DNA of 64,000 nucleotides from JAFAGO01 sp031987605 (GCA_031987605.1 DALZZF010000001.1:124001-188000), one strand, 5' to 3'. Positions 18,455-27,708 are shown, counted from the first letter of the stretch. Numbers and translations: made by a program. The notes: generated by a model from the sequence alone, not told the origin.

Positions 18455-20650
18455 ATGAAAAAATTACTTAGCTTATTCACTTTAATAGTGATTCAAATGA
18501 TGACTCATTCGCAACAGCAGACCACTATCCGGATTTCTTCCGATGAAACCGACCTGATTCTGAAAACCGCGCCGAACGGACGGCTCTATCAATCGTATTT
18601 GGGAGCAAAACTCCTTGCCGATGGTGACATCAAAGAACTTCCGTATTACATTGCACGCCCGGCTTCGGATGGTGCAGTTACACCAAGAGGTTTTGAAACT
18701 TACCCGGCTTCGGGAGCAGAAGATTATTTTGAACCGGCTTTCGCCATTCAGCATAATGACGGAAATCTTACTTCAATCCTAACCTATGTTTCACATACCC
18801 AAAAAGCACTGGATGCCAATTCTTCCGAAACCGTAATTACACTAAAAGACAAAGTTTATCCTGTAGAAGTAAAATTGTATTATCAGGTTTTCAAAAAAGA
18901 AAATGTCATTAAATCCTGGACTGAAATCAAACATAACGAGAAAAAAGCGGCTCATATCAGTCGTTATGCTTCTAATATGCTGTATTTCCAGAATTCAAAA
19001 TATTTCCTTACCGAATTCAGTGGCGACTGGGCGAAAGAAGTTCAGATGTCTTCCCAGCAGCTTCAGTTTGGCAAAAAAGTACTGGAAACCAAATTAGGTT
19101 CACGTGCTGCGATGCATTCCTACCCGTTTTTTCAGATTGGTTTAGACCAGCCCGTTGCGGAATCTCAGGGAAATGTATTGCTGGGAACGATCGGCTGGAC
19201 AGGAAATTTTCAATTTACCTTTGAGGTGGACAATGCGGGAAACCTGAGAGTGATTTCAGGAATCAATCCTTATGCTTCCAATTACGAACTTCAACCGGGA
19301 ACCATTTTCAAAACTCCGGAATTCATCTTCACCTTGAGTAATCAGGGAACCGGAAAAGCCAGCCGTAATCTGCATACCTGGGCAAGAAATTACCAGCTGA
19401 AAGACGGAAAAGGCGATAGAATGACGCTGTTGAATAACTGGGAAGCCACTCAGTTTGATTTTGATGAGGCCAAACTTGCCGGACTCATGAAAGAAGCCAA
19501 AGAACTCGGTGTGGATATGTTTCTTTTGGATGATGGCTGGTTCGGAAACAAATTTCCGCGAGTGGACGACCACGCCGGACTGGGCGACTGGCAGGCAATG
19601 AAAAGCAAACTTCCCAACGGTGTTCCCGGATTGGTAAAACTGGCTAAAGATGCCGGTGTAAAATTCGGAATCTGGATAGAACCCGAAATGGTAAACCCGA
19701 AAAGTGAACTTTTTGAAAAACACCCGGACTGGGCTATCACGCTACCCAACAGAGAAACCTATTATTACAGAAACCAACTCGTTTTGGATTTGAGCAATCC
19801 CGCCGTTCAGGATTATGTATTCGGTGTAGTGGATAAAATAATGAAAGAGAACCCCGAAATTGCTTTCTTTAAATGGGATTGCAACAGCCCGATTACCAAT
19901 ATTTATTCTCCTTATCTGAAAGAAAATCAGGAACAATTGTATATCAAACACGTTCAGGGCGTTTATAATGTGTTCAAAAGAGTAAAAGCAAAATATCCGC
20001 ATATTGAAATGATGCTTTGTTCTGGCGGTGGTGCTCGTTGTGATTATGAAGCCCTGAAATATTTTTCAGAATTCTGGCCAAGTGATAATACCGATCCGGT
20101 AGAAAGATTGTACATCCAATGGGGATTCTCTCAGTTTTTTCCTGCAAAAGCAATGGCTGCACACGTAACCAGCTGGAACAAAAATGCTTCCATCAAGTTC
20201 CGTACAGAAGTGGCGATGATGGAAAAATTAGGATTTGATATTTCACTTGATGAGTTGAAAAAAGAAGAAGTTGATTACGCAAAACTGGCGGTTTCAAATT
20301 ATAAAAGGCTGAAAAAAACAATTCTTGACGGCGACCTTTACCGTTTGGTTTCTCCTTACGAAAATAATCACAGCTCTGTAATGTACGTGGATGAAAACAA
20401 AGCCAAAGCCGTGCTTTTCACTTACGATATCTTCCCGAGATTTAAAGAAAGAGTTCTGAATGTGAAACTTCAGGGATTGCAGCCCAACAAAAATTATACT
20501 GTTTCAGAAATTAATCTATTGCCGGGACAAACTTCCACGCTTAAAGAAAACGGAAAAACCTATTCCGGTGATTATCTGATGAAAGTAGGACTTGATGCTT
20601 TTACCACAGATCGAATGAACAGCAGAGTGATAGAAATCACAGCACAATAA
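18455..20650 (+). CDS. GH36 alpha-galactosidase, exported
   Basis: A 731-residue glycoside hydrolase family 36 enzyme of typical length. An N-terminal signal peptide (LLSLFTLIVIQMMTHSQ) predicts a periplasmic location. The beta-sandwich domain precedes the TIM barrel with FLLDDGWFG and GIWIEPEMVNP. The catalytic nucleophile is D475 in FFKWDCNSPI and the acid/base is D544 in FWPSDNTDP, with spacing like that of known GH36 enzymes. It releases galactose from raffinose, melibiose or galactomannan side chains. It lies between the TonB receptor and galK, so the galactose is then phosphorylated by GalK. Confidence 0.95.
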   Translation: MKKLLSLFTLIVIQMMTHSQQQTTIRISSDETDLILKTAPNGRLYQSYLGAKLLADGDIKELPYYIARPASDGAVTPRGFETYPASGAEDYFEPAFAIQHNDGNLTSILTYVSHTQKALDANSSETVITLKDKVYPVEVKLYYQVFKKENVIKSWTEIKHNEKKAAHISRYASNMLYFQNSKYFLTEFSGDWAKEVQMSSQQLQFGKKVLETKLGSRAAMHSYPFFQIGLDQPVAESQGNVLLGTIGWTGNFQFTFEVDNAGNLRVISGINPYASNYELQPGTIFKTPEFIFTLSNQGTGKASRNLHTWARNYQLKDGKGDRMTLLNNWEATQFDFDEAKLAGLMKEAKELGVDMFLLDDGWFGNKFPRVDDHAGLGDWQAMKSKLPNGVPGLVKLAKDAGVKFGIWIEPEMVNPKSELFEKHPDWAITLPNRETYYYRNQLVLDLSNPAVQDYVFGVVDKIMKENPEIAFFKWDCNSPITNIYSPYLKENQEQLYIKHVQGVYNVFKRVKAKYPHIEMMLCSGGGARCDYEALKYFSEFWPSDNTDPVERLYIQWGFSQFFPAKAMAAHVTSWNKNASIKFRTEVAMMEKLGFDISLDELKKEEVDYAKLAVSNYKRLKKTILDGDLYRLVSPYENNHSSVMYVDENKAKAVLFTYDIFPRFKERVLNVKLQGLQPNKNYTVSEINLLPGQTSTLKENGKTYSGDYLMKVGLDAFTTDRMNSRVIEITAQ

Positions 20651-20667
20651 AATTCCATATTAAACCT

Positions 20668-20703
20668 CTGCCCGGTTATCAGCAGATGCCGGGCAGGTTT
20701 TTT
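20668..20703 (+). terminator. Rho-independent terminator after the alpha-galactosidase gene
   Basis: CTGCCCGG and CCGGGCAG form a GC-rich 8-bp stem followed by six T. It separates the receptor/alpha-galactosidase unit from galKTE, or attenuates read-through into it. Confidence 0.8.
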
Positions 20704-20876
20704 CTTCAGCTAACAAAATACTGTTTTTTTTCAGGATGAAAATTTCCGGGAAAATTCGGAAAAGCAAGGAGTTTTGAAATGTTTTTTTTCTAAAACCTTG
20801 CTTAATTCTCAACAGAACCAAAATTTTGCCTGCCATATCAGGACATTGAAACATCATTAATTAAAAACGACAAAAA

Positions 20877-22028
20877 ATGGAAACAACTATAATAAAGAAT
20901 AAATTTGCAGAACTTTTTGGGGACGGCGGCAGTCTGTATTCCTCTCCGGGAAGAATCAACATCATCGGCGAACATACCGATTACAACGGCGGTTTTGTAT
21001 TGCCGGGAGCGGTTGAAAACGCCATTTACTGTATGATAAAACCCAACGGAACAAAGGACAGAATCCATGCCTATGCTTACGACCTTTCGGAGTATGACGA
21101 ATTTGGGCTGGATGATATTCCGATTAAAGGCTGGGGAAAATACATATTTGGAGTTTGTAAAGAACTCGAAAAACGAGGAGCGGAAATTTGGGGATTTGAT
21201 ACCGTTTTTTCCGGTGATGTGCCTTTGGGAGCGGGAATGTCTTCGTCTGCCGCACTGGAACTCTGTTTCGGTTTTGCGCTGAATGATTTGTTTAATCTTG
21301 GCTTTGACCGTTTTGACCTCGTGAAAGCAGGACAAGATACAGAGCATAATTATGTGGGTGTAAACTGTGGCATTATGGATCAGTTTGCTTCGGGTTTCGG
21401 ACGGAAAGGTTCGCTGATAAAACTCGATTGCCAGACGCTGGATTATGAGTATATTCCTTTCAATCCGGAGGGTTATACACTGGTGCTGATTAACAGTTGT
21501 GTTACGCACGAGCTGGCTTCTTCCGCTTACAACAAAAGGCGTAAATCCTGCGAAAACGCCGCCTCGTATATCCGCAAATATTTCCCGGAAGTAAAATTGC
21601 TGCGCGACGCCAATCTTGATATGCTGAAATATGTAGCCAATGAAGTAAGTGCCGAAGATTATATCCGTGCCGAATATATTATTGAAGAAATCCATAGGAT
21701 GCACGAAGCCTGCGAAGCCCTGAAAAGAGGAGATTATGAAACCCTCGGAAAGAAAATGTACGAAACCCACATCGGGCTCAGCCGGAAATATGAAGTCAGC
21801 TGCGAAGAAATTGATTTTCTGAATGATATTGCCCGGGAATGCGGCGTTACGGGTTCACGTGTGATGGGCGGCGGTTTTGGCGGATGCACCATTAATCTTG
21901 TTAAAAACGAGCTTCACGATTCATTCATTAAAAGGGCGGTAGAATCTTACGAGCCCAGATTCCGCATCAAACCCAAAGTTATTGATGTCGTCATTGGCGA
22001 CGGTGCACGAAAAATAGAATTGAATTAA
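20877..22028 (+). CDS. galK: Galactokinase
   Basis: A 383-residue GHMP kinase. The galactokinase signature GRINIIGEHTDYNGGFVLP lies at about residues 22-40, the ATP-binding loop PLGAGMSSSAALE at about 117-129, and the third GHMP motif GSRVMGGGFGGCT near 325. It phosphorylates alpha-D-galactose at C1 in the cytosol, first step of the Leloir pathway. galT follows after 14 bases. About 225 bases separate it from the alpha-galactosidase, with a terminator in between, so galKTE may have its own promoter, although none was clearly seen. Confidence 0.96.
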   Translation: METTIIKNKFAELFGDGGSLYSSPGRINIIGEHTDYNGGFVLPGAVENAIYCMIKPNGTKDRIHAYAYDLSEYDEFGLDDIPIKGWGKYIFGVCKELEKRGAEIWGFDTVFSGDVPLGAGMSSSAALELCFGFALNDLFNLGFDRFDLVKAGQDTEHNYVGVNCGIMDQFASGFGRKGSLIKLDCQTLDYEYIPFNPEGYTLVLINSCVTHELASSAYNKRRKSCENAASYIRKYFPEVKLLRDANLDMLKYVANEVSAEDYIRAEYIIEEIHRMHEACEALKRGDYETLGKKMYETHIGLSRKYEVSCEEIDFLNDIARECGVTGSRVMGGGFGGCTINLVKNELHDSFIKRAVESYEPRFRIKPKVIDVVIGDGARKIELN

Positions 22029-22042
22029 AAAAAATCAGAAAA

Positions 22043-23521
22043 ATGGATATTGTTTATACCTCGATTCAGGAACTGACCGACTATGCTCTGGAAAACAAGC
22101 TGATTCAGAAAGAAGATACCATTTATTATACAAACAGAATTATCGCCGCGCTTCAGCTGGATGCTTTTATTCCGCAGCAAACGAAGGGAAGTGAAAAGAA
22201 TCTCGATGTGATTTTCAATACTATGTTTTCCGAAGAGCTGAAAAATCATCTTGATATTCAGTTTTCGTATCAATGGGAAATTTTGCGCACCGAAATTATG
22301 AACCTCTTCACCGAAAAACCGTCGGTGGTTTCACAAAAATTTTGGGAAGAAATGAAGGATTCTCCCGAACAGGCAACGCTGGATTTTTACCAGTACTGCA
22401 AAACTATTGATTATATCCGCGACGACAGCAAAAATCTGAAATGGAGCGTGGATTCCGCTTATGGGCAAATTGACCTCTCCATTAACCTTTCCAAACCGGA
22501 AAAAGATCCGGCAGAAATTGCCCTTTTGCTTACCAAACCGCAGGCAAAAACCCAATATCCGAAATGCCAGCTTTGTGTGGAAAATGAAGGCTACAAGGGA
22601 AATGCATCACATCCTGCACGAGCCAATCTCAGGCTGATTCCGCTGAAACTTTACGGCAAGCAATGGTATTTTCAGTTTTCGCCGTATGGTTATTATCATC
22701 AGCATTCCATTGTGCTGGGCGGTGAACATATCAATATGAAAATCTGCAATGCTACTTTTCATCGGCTTTTGGAATTTGTGGATATGTTTCCGCATTATTT
22801 TATTGGTTCTAATGCCGACCTTCCGATTGTGGGCGGCTCTATTCTCAACCACGACCATTTTCAGGCTGGCGTTTACGAATTTCCATTGATGAAGGCTTCT
22901 GTATCGGATGAGTGGAAAGAAAACGGGGTTGTTTTTCAGTTACTGAACTGGCCGGTCTCCACGCTTCGTCTCGTTTCATATTCCAAAGAAAATCTTATAC
23001 GCACAGTGAATGATATTTTTGAAAGGTGGAAAAATTATTCCGATGAAAAACAGGAAATTTTTGCTTTTTCCGACGGTGTTCCGCACAATACGATAACGCC
23101 CGTTGTCCGCAAAACAAAAGCGGGATATGAGTTTTATGTAATTTTCAGGAACAACAGGACAAGTGCCGAATTTCCCGACGGAATCTTTCATCCGCATCCG
23201 GAATTTCATCACATTAAAAAAGAAAATATCGGTCTTATTGAAGCAATGGGACTGGCGATTTTGCCGGCACGCCTGAAAACGGAATTAAAAGAAGTTGCGG
23301 AAGTACTGAAAGGTTCGTATGCCATTTCAGAAAACATCAAAAAACATCAAAAATGGATAGAAATTATGAAAGAGAAATATGATTTTTCAACGAAAACGCT
23401 CCATCAAACCGAAGAAATTATTGATGAAGAAGTCGGACGGATTTTCATTAAAATCCTTGAAAACACAGGTGTATTTGCAGGAATTTATGAGATGAAAAAC
23501 TTTCTGAAAGAAACGAATTAA
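22043..23521 (+). CDS. galT: UDP-glucose:hexose-1-phosphate uridylyltransferase, class II
   Basis: At 492 residues this is the long class II GalT known best from Firmicutes, not the ~350-residue class I enzyme of Escherichia coli. Visible parts: NASHPARANLRLIPL near residue 190, the probable active site GGSILNHDHFQAGVYEFPL near 265-285 with its HxH, and NNRTSAEFPDG. It exchanges UMP between UDP-glucose and galactose-1-phosphate, yielding glucose-1-phosphate and UDP-galactose. It is packed between galK and galE. The class II type may reflect ancient transfer of the gal genes. Confidence 0.92.
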   Translation: MDIVYTSIQELTDYALENKLIQKEDTIYYTNRIIAALQLDAFIPQQTKGSEKNLDVIFNTMFSEELKNHLDIQFSYQWEILRTEIMNLFTEKPSVVSQKFWEEMKDSPEQATLDFYQYCKTIDYIRDDSKNLKWSVDSAYGQIDLSINLSKPEKDPAEIALLLTKPQAKTQYPKCQLCVENEGYKGNASHPARANLRLIPLKLYGKQWYFQFSPYGYYHQHSIVLGGEHINMKICNATFHRLLEFVDMFPHYFIGSNADLPIVGGSILNHDHFQAGVYEFPLMKASVSDEWKENGVVFQLLNWPVSTLRLVSYSKENLIRTVNDIFERWKNYSDEKQEIFAFSDGVPHNTITPVVRKTKAGYEFYVIFRNNRTSAEFPDGIFHPHPEFHHIKKENIGLIEAMGLAILPARLKTELKEVAEVLKGSYAISENIKKHQKWIEIMKEKYDFSTKTLHQTEEIIDEEVGRIFIKILENTGVFAGIYEMKNFLKETN

Positions 23522-23587
23522 TATTGCGAAATCGTAAAAACTAAACCAAAAACACTTAAAATTACAACAGGTAAAAATTAAAGAAAA

Positions 23588-24598
23588 ATGAAAAAAATAT
23601 TGGTAACCGGAGGTTTGGGATATATCGGCTCGCATACGGTGGTCGAATTGCAGCAATCAGGTTTTGAAGTGATAATTATAGATGATTTTTGCAATTCCGA
23701 AATCGCCACGCTCGACCGAATTGAAAAAATAACGGGAATACGGCCTGCATTTGAAGAAATTGACCTTAAAAACCGTGCAGATGTTCAGAATTTTTTCAAT
23801 CGTCATTCGGTGGACGGCTGTATTCATTTTGCTGCACTGAAAAAAGTAGGCGAAAGCCAGCAACTGCCACTGGAATATTATGATAACAACCTGAACGGAT
23901 TGCTGAATCTTCTTTTTGAATTCAGGGAACATCAGCTGGATTATTTTATTTTCAGTTCTTCGTGCACCGTTTACGGTCAGGCAGATCATATGCCCATTGC
24001 AGAAAATGCACCGATAAAACCGGCGGAATCTGCTTATGGCAGCACAAAACAAATGTGCGAAACCATTCTGAAAGACTTTACGAACGTCTATCAAAAAAAC
24101 ACGATTCTTTTGCGTTACTTCAATCCGATTGGAGCGCATCCGTCCGCATTGATAGGAGAACTGCCGTTGGGTGTTCCCAATAATTTAATTCCTTATATCA
24201 CCCAGGCTGCTGCAGGAATCCGCAAAGAACTTTTAGTCTTCGGACATGATTATGATACACCAGACGGAACCTGCATCCGCGATTATATCGATGTGATGGA
24301 TTTGGCAAAAGCACACGTAAAAGCACTTTCACGATTGCTGGAAAACAAAAACACTGAATCTCTGGAAGTTTACAATTTAGGAACGGGAACAGGCTCTTCT
24401 GTGCTGGATATTATCAAAACCTTTGAGGATGTGAACCAGGTAAAAGTTAATTACCGTTTTGCACCCAGAAGAGACGGCGATATTACGAAAGCATACGCCG
24501 ATGCCACACTTGCCCGGGAAAAACTTGGCTGGACAGCCGAAACACCACTAGCAGAAACGCTGAGAACGGCGTGGGAATGGCAGAAAACACTCTATTGA
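23588..24598 (+). CDS. galE: UDP-glucose 4-epimerase
   Basis: A 336-residue short-chain dehydrogenase of normal GalE length. The NAD-binding motif VTGGLGYIGSHT is at residues 6-17, the catalytic Ser/Tyr/Lys set is in FSSSCTVYG and AYGSTKQMCE (YxxxK), and the sugar-binding part YFNPIGAHPSALIGE is near 180. It interconverts UDP-galactose and UDP-glucose, closing the Leloir cycle with GalK and GalT. No mutarotase (galM) follows. It is the last chromosomal gene before the island. Confidence 0.96.
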   Translation: MKKILVTGGLGYIGSHTVVELQQSGFEVIIIDDFCNSEIATLDRIEKITGIRPAFEEIDLKNRADVQNFFNRHSVDGCIHFAALKKVGESQQLPLEYYDNNLNGLLNLLFEFREHQLDYFIFSSSCTVYGQADHMPIAENAPIKPAESAYGSTKQMCETILKDFTNVYQKNTILLRYFNPIGAHPSALIGELPLGVPNNLIPYITQAAAGIRKELLVFGHDYDTPDGTCIRDYIDVMDLAKAHVKALSRLLENKNTESLEVYNLGTGTGSSVLDIIKTFEDVNQVKVNYRFAPRRDGDITKAYADATLAREKLGWTAETPLAETLRTAWEWQKTLY

Positions 24599-24791
24599 TA
24601 ATTGTTACGAATAATCTATTAGTGCTGACTAATTGTGATATAGTCCTGAAAACTTGTGAGAAGATATTTTTTTGATTTTTAGTTGATATGTACATAGAAA
24701 AACAAAAAGAAGAAGTCTCACAACTAAATGGTGTGGGTCGAGAATCGTCTAAACGAAAACCATTCTCAGACAGGAGGTCGAGAAAAAACAT

Positions 24792-24827
24792 AAAAAAAGG
24801 CTGTTTTCACGAGTTGTGATACAGCCT
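24792..24827 (-). terminator. Original terminator of the tRNA operon, displaced by the island
   Basis: AGGCTGT (24798-24804) and ACAGCCT (24821-24827) form a stem which on the minus strand is followed by a T-run (A-run 24792-24798). No minus-strand gene lies just to its right now. Before insertion it would have stood just downstream of tRNA-Leu(UAA), whose 3' fragment starts 8 bases away at 24835. Confidence 0.7.
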
Positions 24828-24834
24828 CTTTAAA

Positions 24835-24848
24835 GTACCCCAGACGGG
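24835..24848. other. attL, 14-bp copy of the tRNA-Leu 3' end
   Basis: GTACCCCAGACGGG is identical to 54779-54792, where it forms the 3' end of tRNA-Leu(UAA). Direct orientation, with an integrase gene 170 bases inside, marks it as the left attachment site. Confidence 0.85.
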
Positions 24849-24970
24849 GCTACCTTAATTTTTTTTCTATTTTTAATCTTCTTAACTCATTTATATTCAG
24901 TATATTTGGATTTGGAGGGGAACGGTTATAATTAAATTTACCTTGTTTTTTTCGCTTTTATTTTAAAAAT

Positions 24971-24993
24971 GTTCCCCCTTTTGTTCCCCCTTT
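24971..24993 (+). repeat. Left 23-bp double repeat, candidate integrase arm site
   Basis: Two tandem copies of GTTCCCCCTTT(T) lie 26 bases before the integrase ATG and 122 bases inside attL. The same 23 bp occurs at 54713-54735 inside attR. A degenerate inverted copy (GGAGGGGAAC) lies at 24914-24923. The pattern fits arm-type sites bound by a tyrosine integrase. Confidence 0.7.
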
Positions 24994-25018
24994 TATTAAC
25001 TTAATCTAATTTGAATTT

Positions 25019-26248
25019 ATGATAAAATATGTTTTTGAATTAAGAAAGGACAAAGTAACTCAAGATGGCTTAATGCCAATCAGAATATTGTTTAGAATAG
25101 GCAGTTCTGTAATAAAGCGTAATACTGGCTTAAATTGCAAACCAGAAGATTGGCAAAATAATAGAGTAAAAGCCAATACAAAAAAAGAAAAATATTACGG
25201 ATATGATTCTATTAATGAAAAACTTTCGGAGATTGAATCTAAAATTCAAGACATTTCACTTTTTTTCAGGGCTAGTAAAATAAAACCAACGAAGGAACTT
25301 TTTCTTGAGAAATATGATTATGAAGAAAAGGTAGTTATTACTACTGAATACGAAATTTTTAAATGTTTTGAAGAATACATTGAAAAAGGAAAATTAACCA
25401 AAACACCAAATACAATAAAAGGTCAAATTACAGTAAAAAATTATTTAGAGCTCTTTTGTAAAGAAAAAAACATTTCGCTTTCTTTTGATGAAGTAAATAA
25501 TGATTTTTTTGAATCATTAAGAGATTACTCCTATGAAGTAAAAAAAATGAAACAGAACTACTTTGCTAAAGTAATTAAGGTTTTAAAATCATTTCTGAAT
25601 TGGGCGATAGAAAAAGGATACAACACTAATCGTGAATTTGAAAAATTCAAAGCTGCTGAACATGATATTGACATTGTTTTTTTGACTTTTGAAGAATTAA
25701 TGAACTTGTACAATTATCAATTTGAAAGTGATAGACTTTCTCAAGCAAGAGATTTCTATTGTATGGGTTGTTTTACAGGATTAAGATTTTCTGATTTATC
25801 AAAACTGCACCTAGCTAATATTTCCGAGGATCATATTGTCCTTTCTATCCAGAAAACGAAAACCCAAAACCACGCCATTAAACTCAATAAATATGCAAAA
25901 GCTATTTTGGGAAAATACAAAGGGACAATCTATGAACCTTTACCTATGATTTCATCACAAAAATTTAATGAATACATCAAGGAATGTTGTGAGTTAGTGG
26001 AAATCAATCAACTTTTTACTATTCATTGGTTTGTTGGTAATAAGAAAAAATCTTTAACTCAACCAAAATATAAATTTATTACAAGCCATACTGCAAGAAA
26101 AACATTCATAACCAATTCTCTACTTTTGGGAATGGAACCGAAAGCCATTAAGAAAATTGCAAACATCAAAAAAGATGCAGTTTTAGACAAATACATGAAA
26201 GTAACAGAAGCTTTTACAGATGAGCAAATGGATAAAGCATGGAGATAA
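25019..26248 (+). CDS. Tyrosine-type site-specific integrase
   Basis: A 409-residue tyrosine recombinase of the Bacteroidota type. The N-terminal arm-binding part and SAM-like core-binding domain (about 110-220) precede the catalytic domain. Catalytic residues seen: R256 in TGLRFSDL, H357 and R360 in SHTARKTF, and the nucleophile Y392 in LDKYMKV. It should integrate and excise the island at the tRNA-Leu 3' end. Its gene lies 170 bases inside attL, the usual place. The first of two palindromic operators starts 3 bases after its stop. Confidence 0.95.
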   Translation: MIKYVFELRKDKVTQDGLMPIRILFRIGSSVIKRNTGLNCKPEDWQNNRVKANTKKEKYYGYDSINEKLSEIESKIQDISLFFRASKIKPTKELFLEKYDYEEKVVITTEYEIFKCFEEYIEKGKLTKTPNTIKGQITVKNYLELFCKEKNISLSFDEVNNDFFESLRDYSYEVKKMKQNYFAKVIKVLKSFLNWAIEKGYNTNREFEKFKAAEHDIDIVFLTFEELMNLYNYQFESDRLSQARDFYCMGCFTGLRFSDLSKLHLANISEDHIVLSIQKTKTQNHAIKLNKYAKAILGKYKGTIYEPLPMISSQKFNEYIKECCELVEINQLFTIHWFVGNKKKSLTQPKYKFITSHTARKTFITNSLLLGMEPKAIKKIANIKKDAVLDKYMKVTEAFTDEQMDKAWR

Positions 26249-26250
26249 AG

Positions 26251-26276
26251 TTATTGCATATTGCGATATGCAATAA
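26251..26276. promoter_or_regulatory. Palindromic operator 1 of the toxin-antitoxin pair
   Basis: TTATTGCATAT and ATATGCAATAA are perfect 11-base arms around TGCG. The core recurs, reverse-complemented, at 26308-26331. Probably bound by the HTH protein encoded downstream. Confidence 0.75.
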
Positions 26277-26307
26277 CGCTAATTTGTAATTCAATTTTTT
26301 TTATTAA

Positions 26308-26331
26308 TATTGCATATCGCAATATGCAATA
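26308..26331. promoter_or_regulatory. Palindromic operator 2, abutting the start codon
   Basis: TATTGCATAT and ATATGCAATA are perfect 10-base arms around CGCA, ending one base before the ATG at 26333. Binding here would block translation initiation or promoter clearance, as in autorepressed toxin-antitoxin operons. Confidence 0.75.
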
Positions 26332-26332
26332 T

Positions 26333-26854
26333 ATGAAGAATTCAAAGCAAAATATGAAACCACAGGACATCGTTTTGTTACTAAAAATTATTAGCCTCGA
26401 TAATGATTCGTGGAATCAATCTTCCGTTGCTGCAGATTTAGGAATAAGCCAAGCTGAAATAAGCGAATCGGTTGCAAGGTCAAAAAACTCAGGCTTATTA
26501 GACTCAAAAGGAAAAGTAGTAATGAAGTATGCTCTTGCCGAGTTTCTACAATATGGGATAAGATATGTTTTTCCTCAGAAGCCGGGAGCAATAGTCAGAG
26601 GAATTCCAACCGCTCATAGTGCTTTACCTCTCAATAATGAAATCCAAAGTAATGAAAAGTATGTTTGGGCTTATGCAAAAGGAAATACAAGAGGTCAAAG
26701 TATAGAACCACTTTATCCATCGGTTCCAGAAGCAGTATTGAAAGATGAAAAATTATATGAATTACTTGCAATCACAGATGCGATTCGTGTTGGGCGAACA
26801 AGAGAAAAAGAAATAGCCGTAGAATACCTAAAAAAATATTTAAAAATTGTATAA
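26333..26854 (+). CDS. HTH protein, probable antitoxin/autoregulator of an AbiE-like pair
   Basis: The frame is open from 26261, but upstream codons run through the two palindromes, so I use the ATG at 26333 (173 residues; 26354 is an alternative). A winged-helix part (LLLKIISLDNDSWNQSSVAA, then LGISQAEISESVARSKNSGL) occupies residues 10-55. The rest has no domain I recognise. The stop codon lies inside the next gene, an AbiEii-like nucleotidyltransferase, so the two are translationally coupled. By position and by the operators it is probably antitoxin and repressor, although its C-terminus is not recognisably AbiEi. Confidence 0.65.
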   Translation: MKNSKQNMKPQDIVLLLKIISLDNDSWNQSSVAADLGISQAEISESVARSKNSGLLDSKGKVVMKYALAEFLQYGIRYVFPQKPGAIVRGIPTAHSALPLNNEIQSNEKYVWAYAKGNTRGQSIEPLYPSVPEAVLKDEKLYELLAITDAIRVGRTREKEIAVEYLKKYLKIV

Positions 26855-27533
26855 TAAGACCATAAATATAGGAGTTGTAGCGAAAGTAGCAGAAGGTTTA
26901 CAACAATATAGGGAGCAAGTAGTGTTCGTCGGTGGAGCTGTTATCAGTCTTTATACAGATGACCCAGCAGCCGACGAAATACGTCCCACGAAAGACATTG
27001 ATTTTACAATTAATATCGTAAATGTAGGAGAATTTCTCAAAACAATCGAGGAATTGGGAAAATTAGGTTTTCATCCAGACCCTTATGGAACATCTATTTG
27101 CAGTTACACATACAAAAAATATCCAGTAGATATAATTCCTGCCGAAGACAACGCCTTTGGTTCAACCAATCGCTGGTATAAAATAGGTTTTGAGGACTTA
27201 TGGAAAGTGAAAGCAAAAGATCAGGAAATTTACATCTTATCAGCACCTTGTTTTCTTGCAACAAAGTTTGAAGCATTCAATAGTCGGGGAAAAGATTATA
27301 GAACCAGCCACGATATTGAGGACATTATCTACATCATTGATAACAGAATTACCATTGTAGATGAAATAGCAAAGTGCGATGAGAGAATTTTAGAATTTAT
27401 TAAATCTGAATTGCAAAAAATCATTGATAAAGGTCTTTTAGAAGAACTCTTGCAAACACATATACACCCATTGATTATTGATGAAAGGATTGAAATTGTA
27501 AAAGAAAAAGTCAACAGCATTATGAATGCCTGA
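26847..27533 (+). CDS. AbiEii-like nucleotidyltransferase, probable toxin
   Basis: A 228-residue protein from a TTG at 26847 overlapping the previous stop by 8 bases; no ATG gives the full domain. The nucleotidyltransferase motif is FVGGAVISLY (GG, about 27-36) followed by RPTKDIDFTI with the metal-binding DxD (about 45-54), and a third acidic position near YPVDIIPAED. This is the fold of AbiEii/MenT-type enzymes, several of which attach nucleotides to tRNA and halt translation. The cytosolic target is unknown. It could defend against phage, stabilise the island, or both. Confidence 0.75.
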   Translation: MYNKTINIGVVAKVAEGLQQYREQVVFVGGAVISLYTDDPAADEIRPTKDIDFTINIVNVGEFLKTIEELGKLGFHPDPYGTSICSYTYKKYPVDIIPAEDNAFGSTNRWYKIGFEDLWKVKAKDQEIYILSAPCFLATKFEAFNSRGKDYRTSHDIEDIIYIIDNRITIVDEIAKCDERILEFIKSELQKIIDKGLLEELLQTHIHPLIIDERIEIVKEKVNSIMNA

Positions 27534-27674
27534 AAATATTGACGATGGATAGTTCTTGTATTTTAATCAAAAAACAACAATCTTTATTTTTGAATCAAGT
27601 AAAAAAAGTTAAACTTTATTAAAATAGGAGTATTTTAGTTAAAATTTGTTAAATCAGAAGATTTATTGAAGAGG

Positions 27675-27708
27675 TTAATCTGGATTAATTTAGATTAATC
27701 TGGATTGC
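27675..27708 (+). repeat. Three 10-bp helically phased repeats
   Basis: TTAATCTGGA, TTAATTTAGA, TTAATCTGGA follow each other with exactly 10-bp period, then TTGC. A related TTTGGATTAAATTAGA lies at 27730-27745. They sit upstream of the small HTH gene at 27825 and may be its binding sites. Confidence 0.65.

Noticed and set aside
20838..21770. A 310-codon minus-strand frame opposite galK
   Set aside because: It lies antisense to an unmistakable galactokinase, has no recognisable domain or start context, and is explained by the codon bias of the coding strand.
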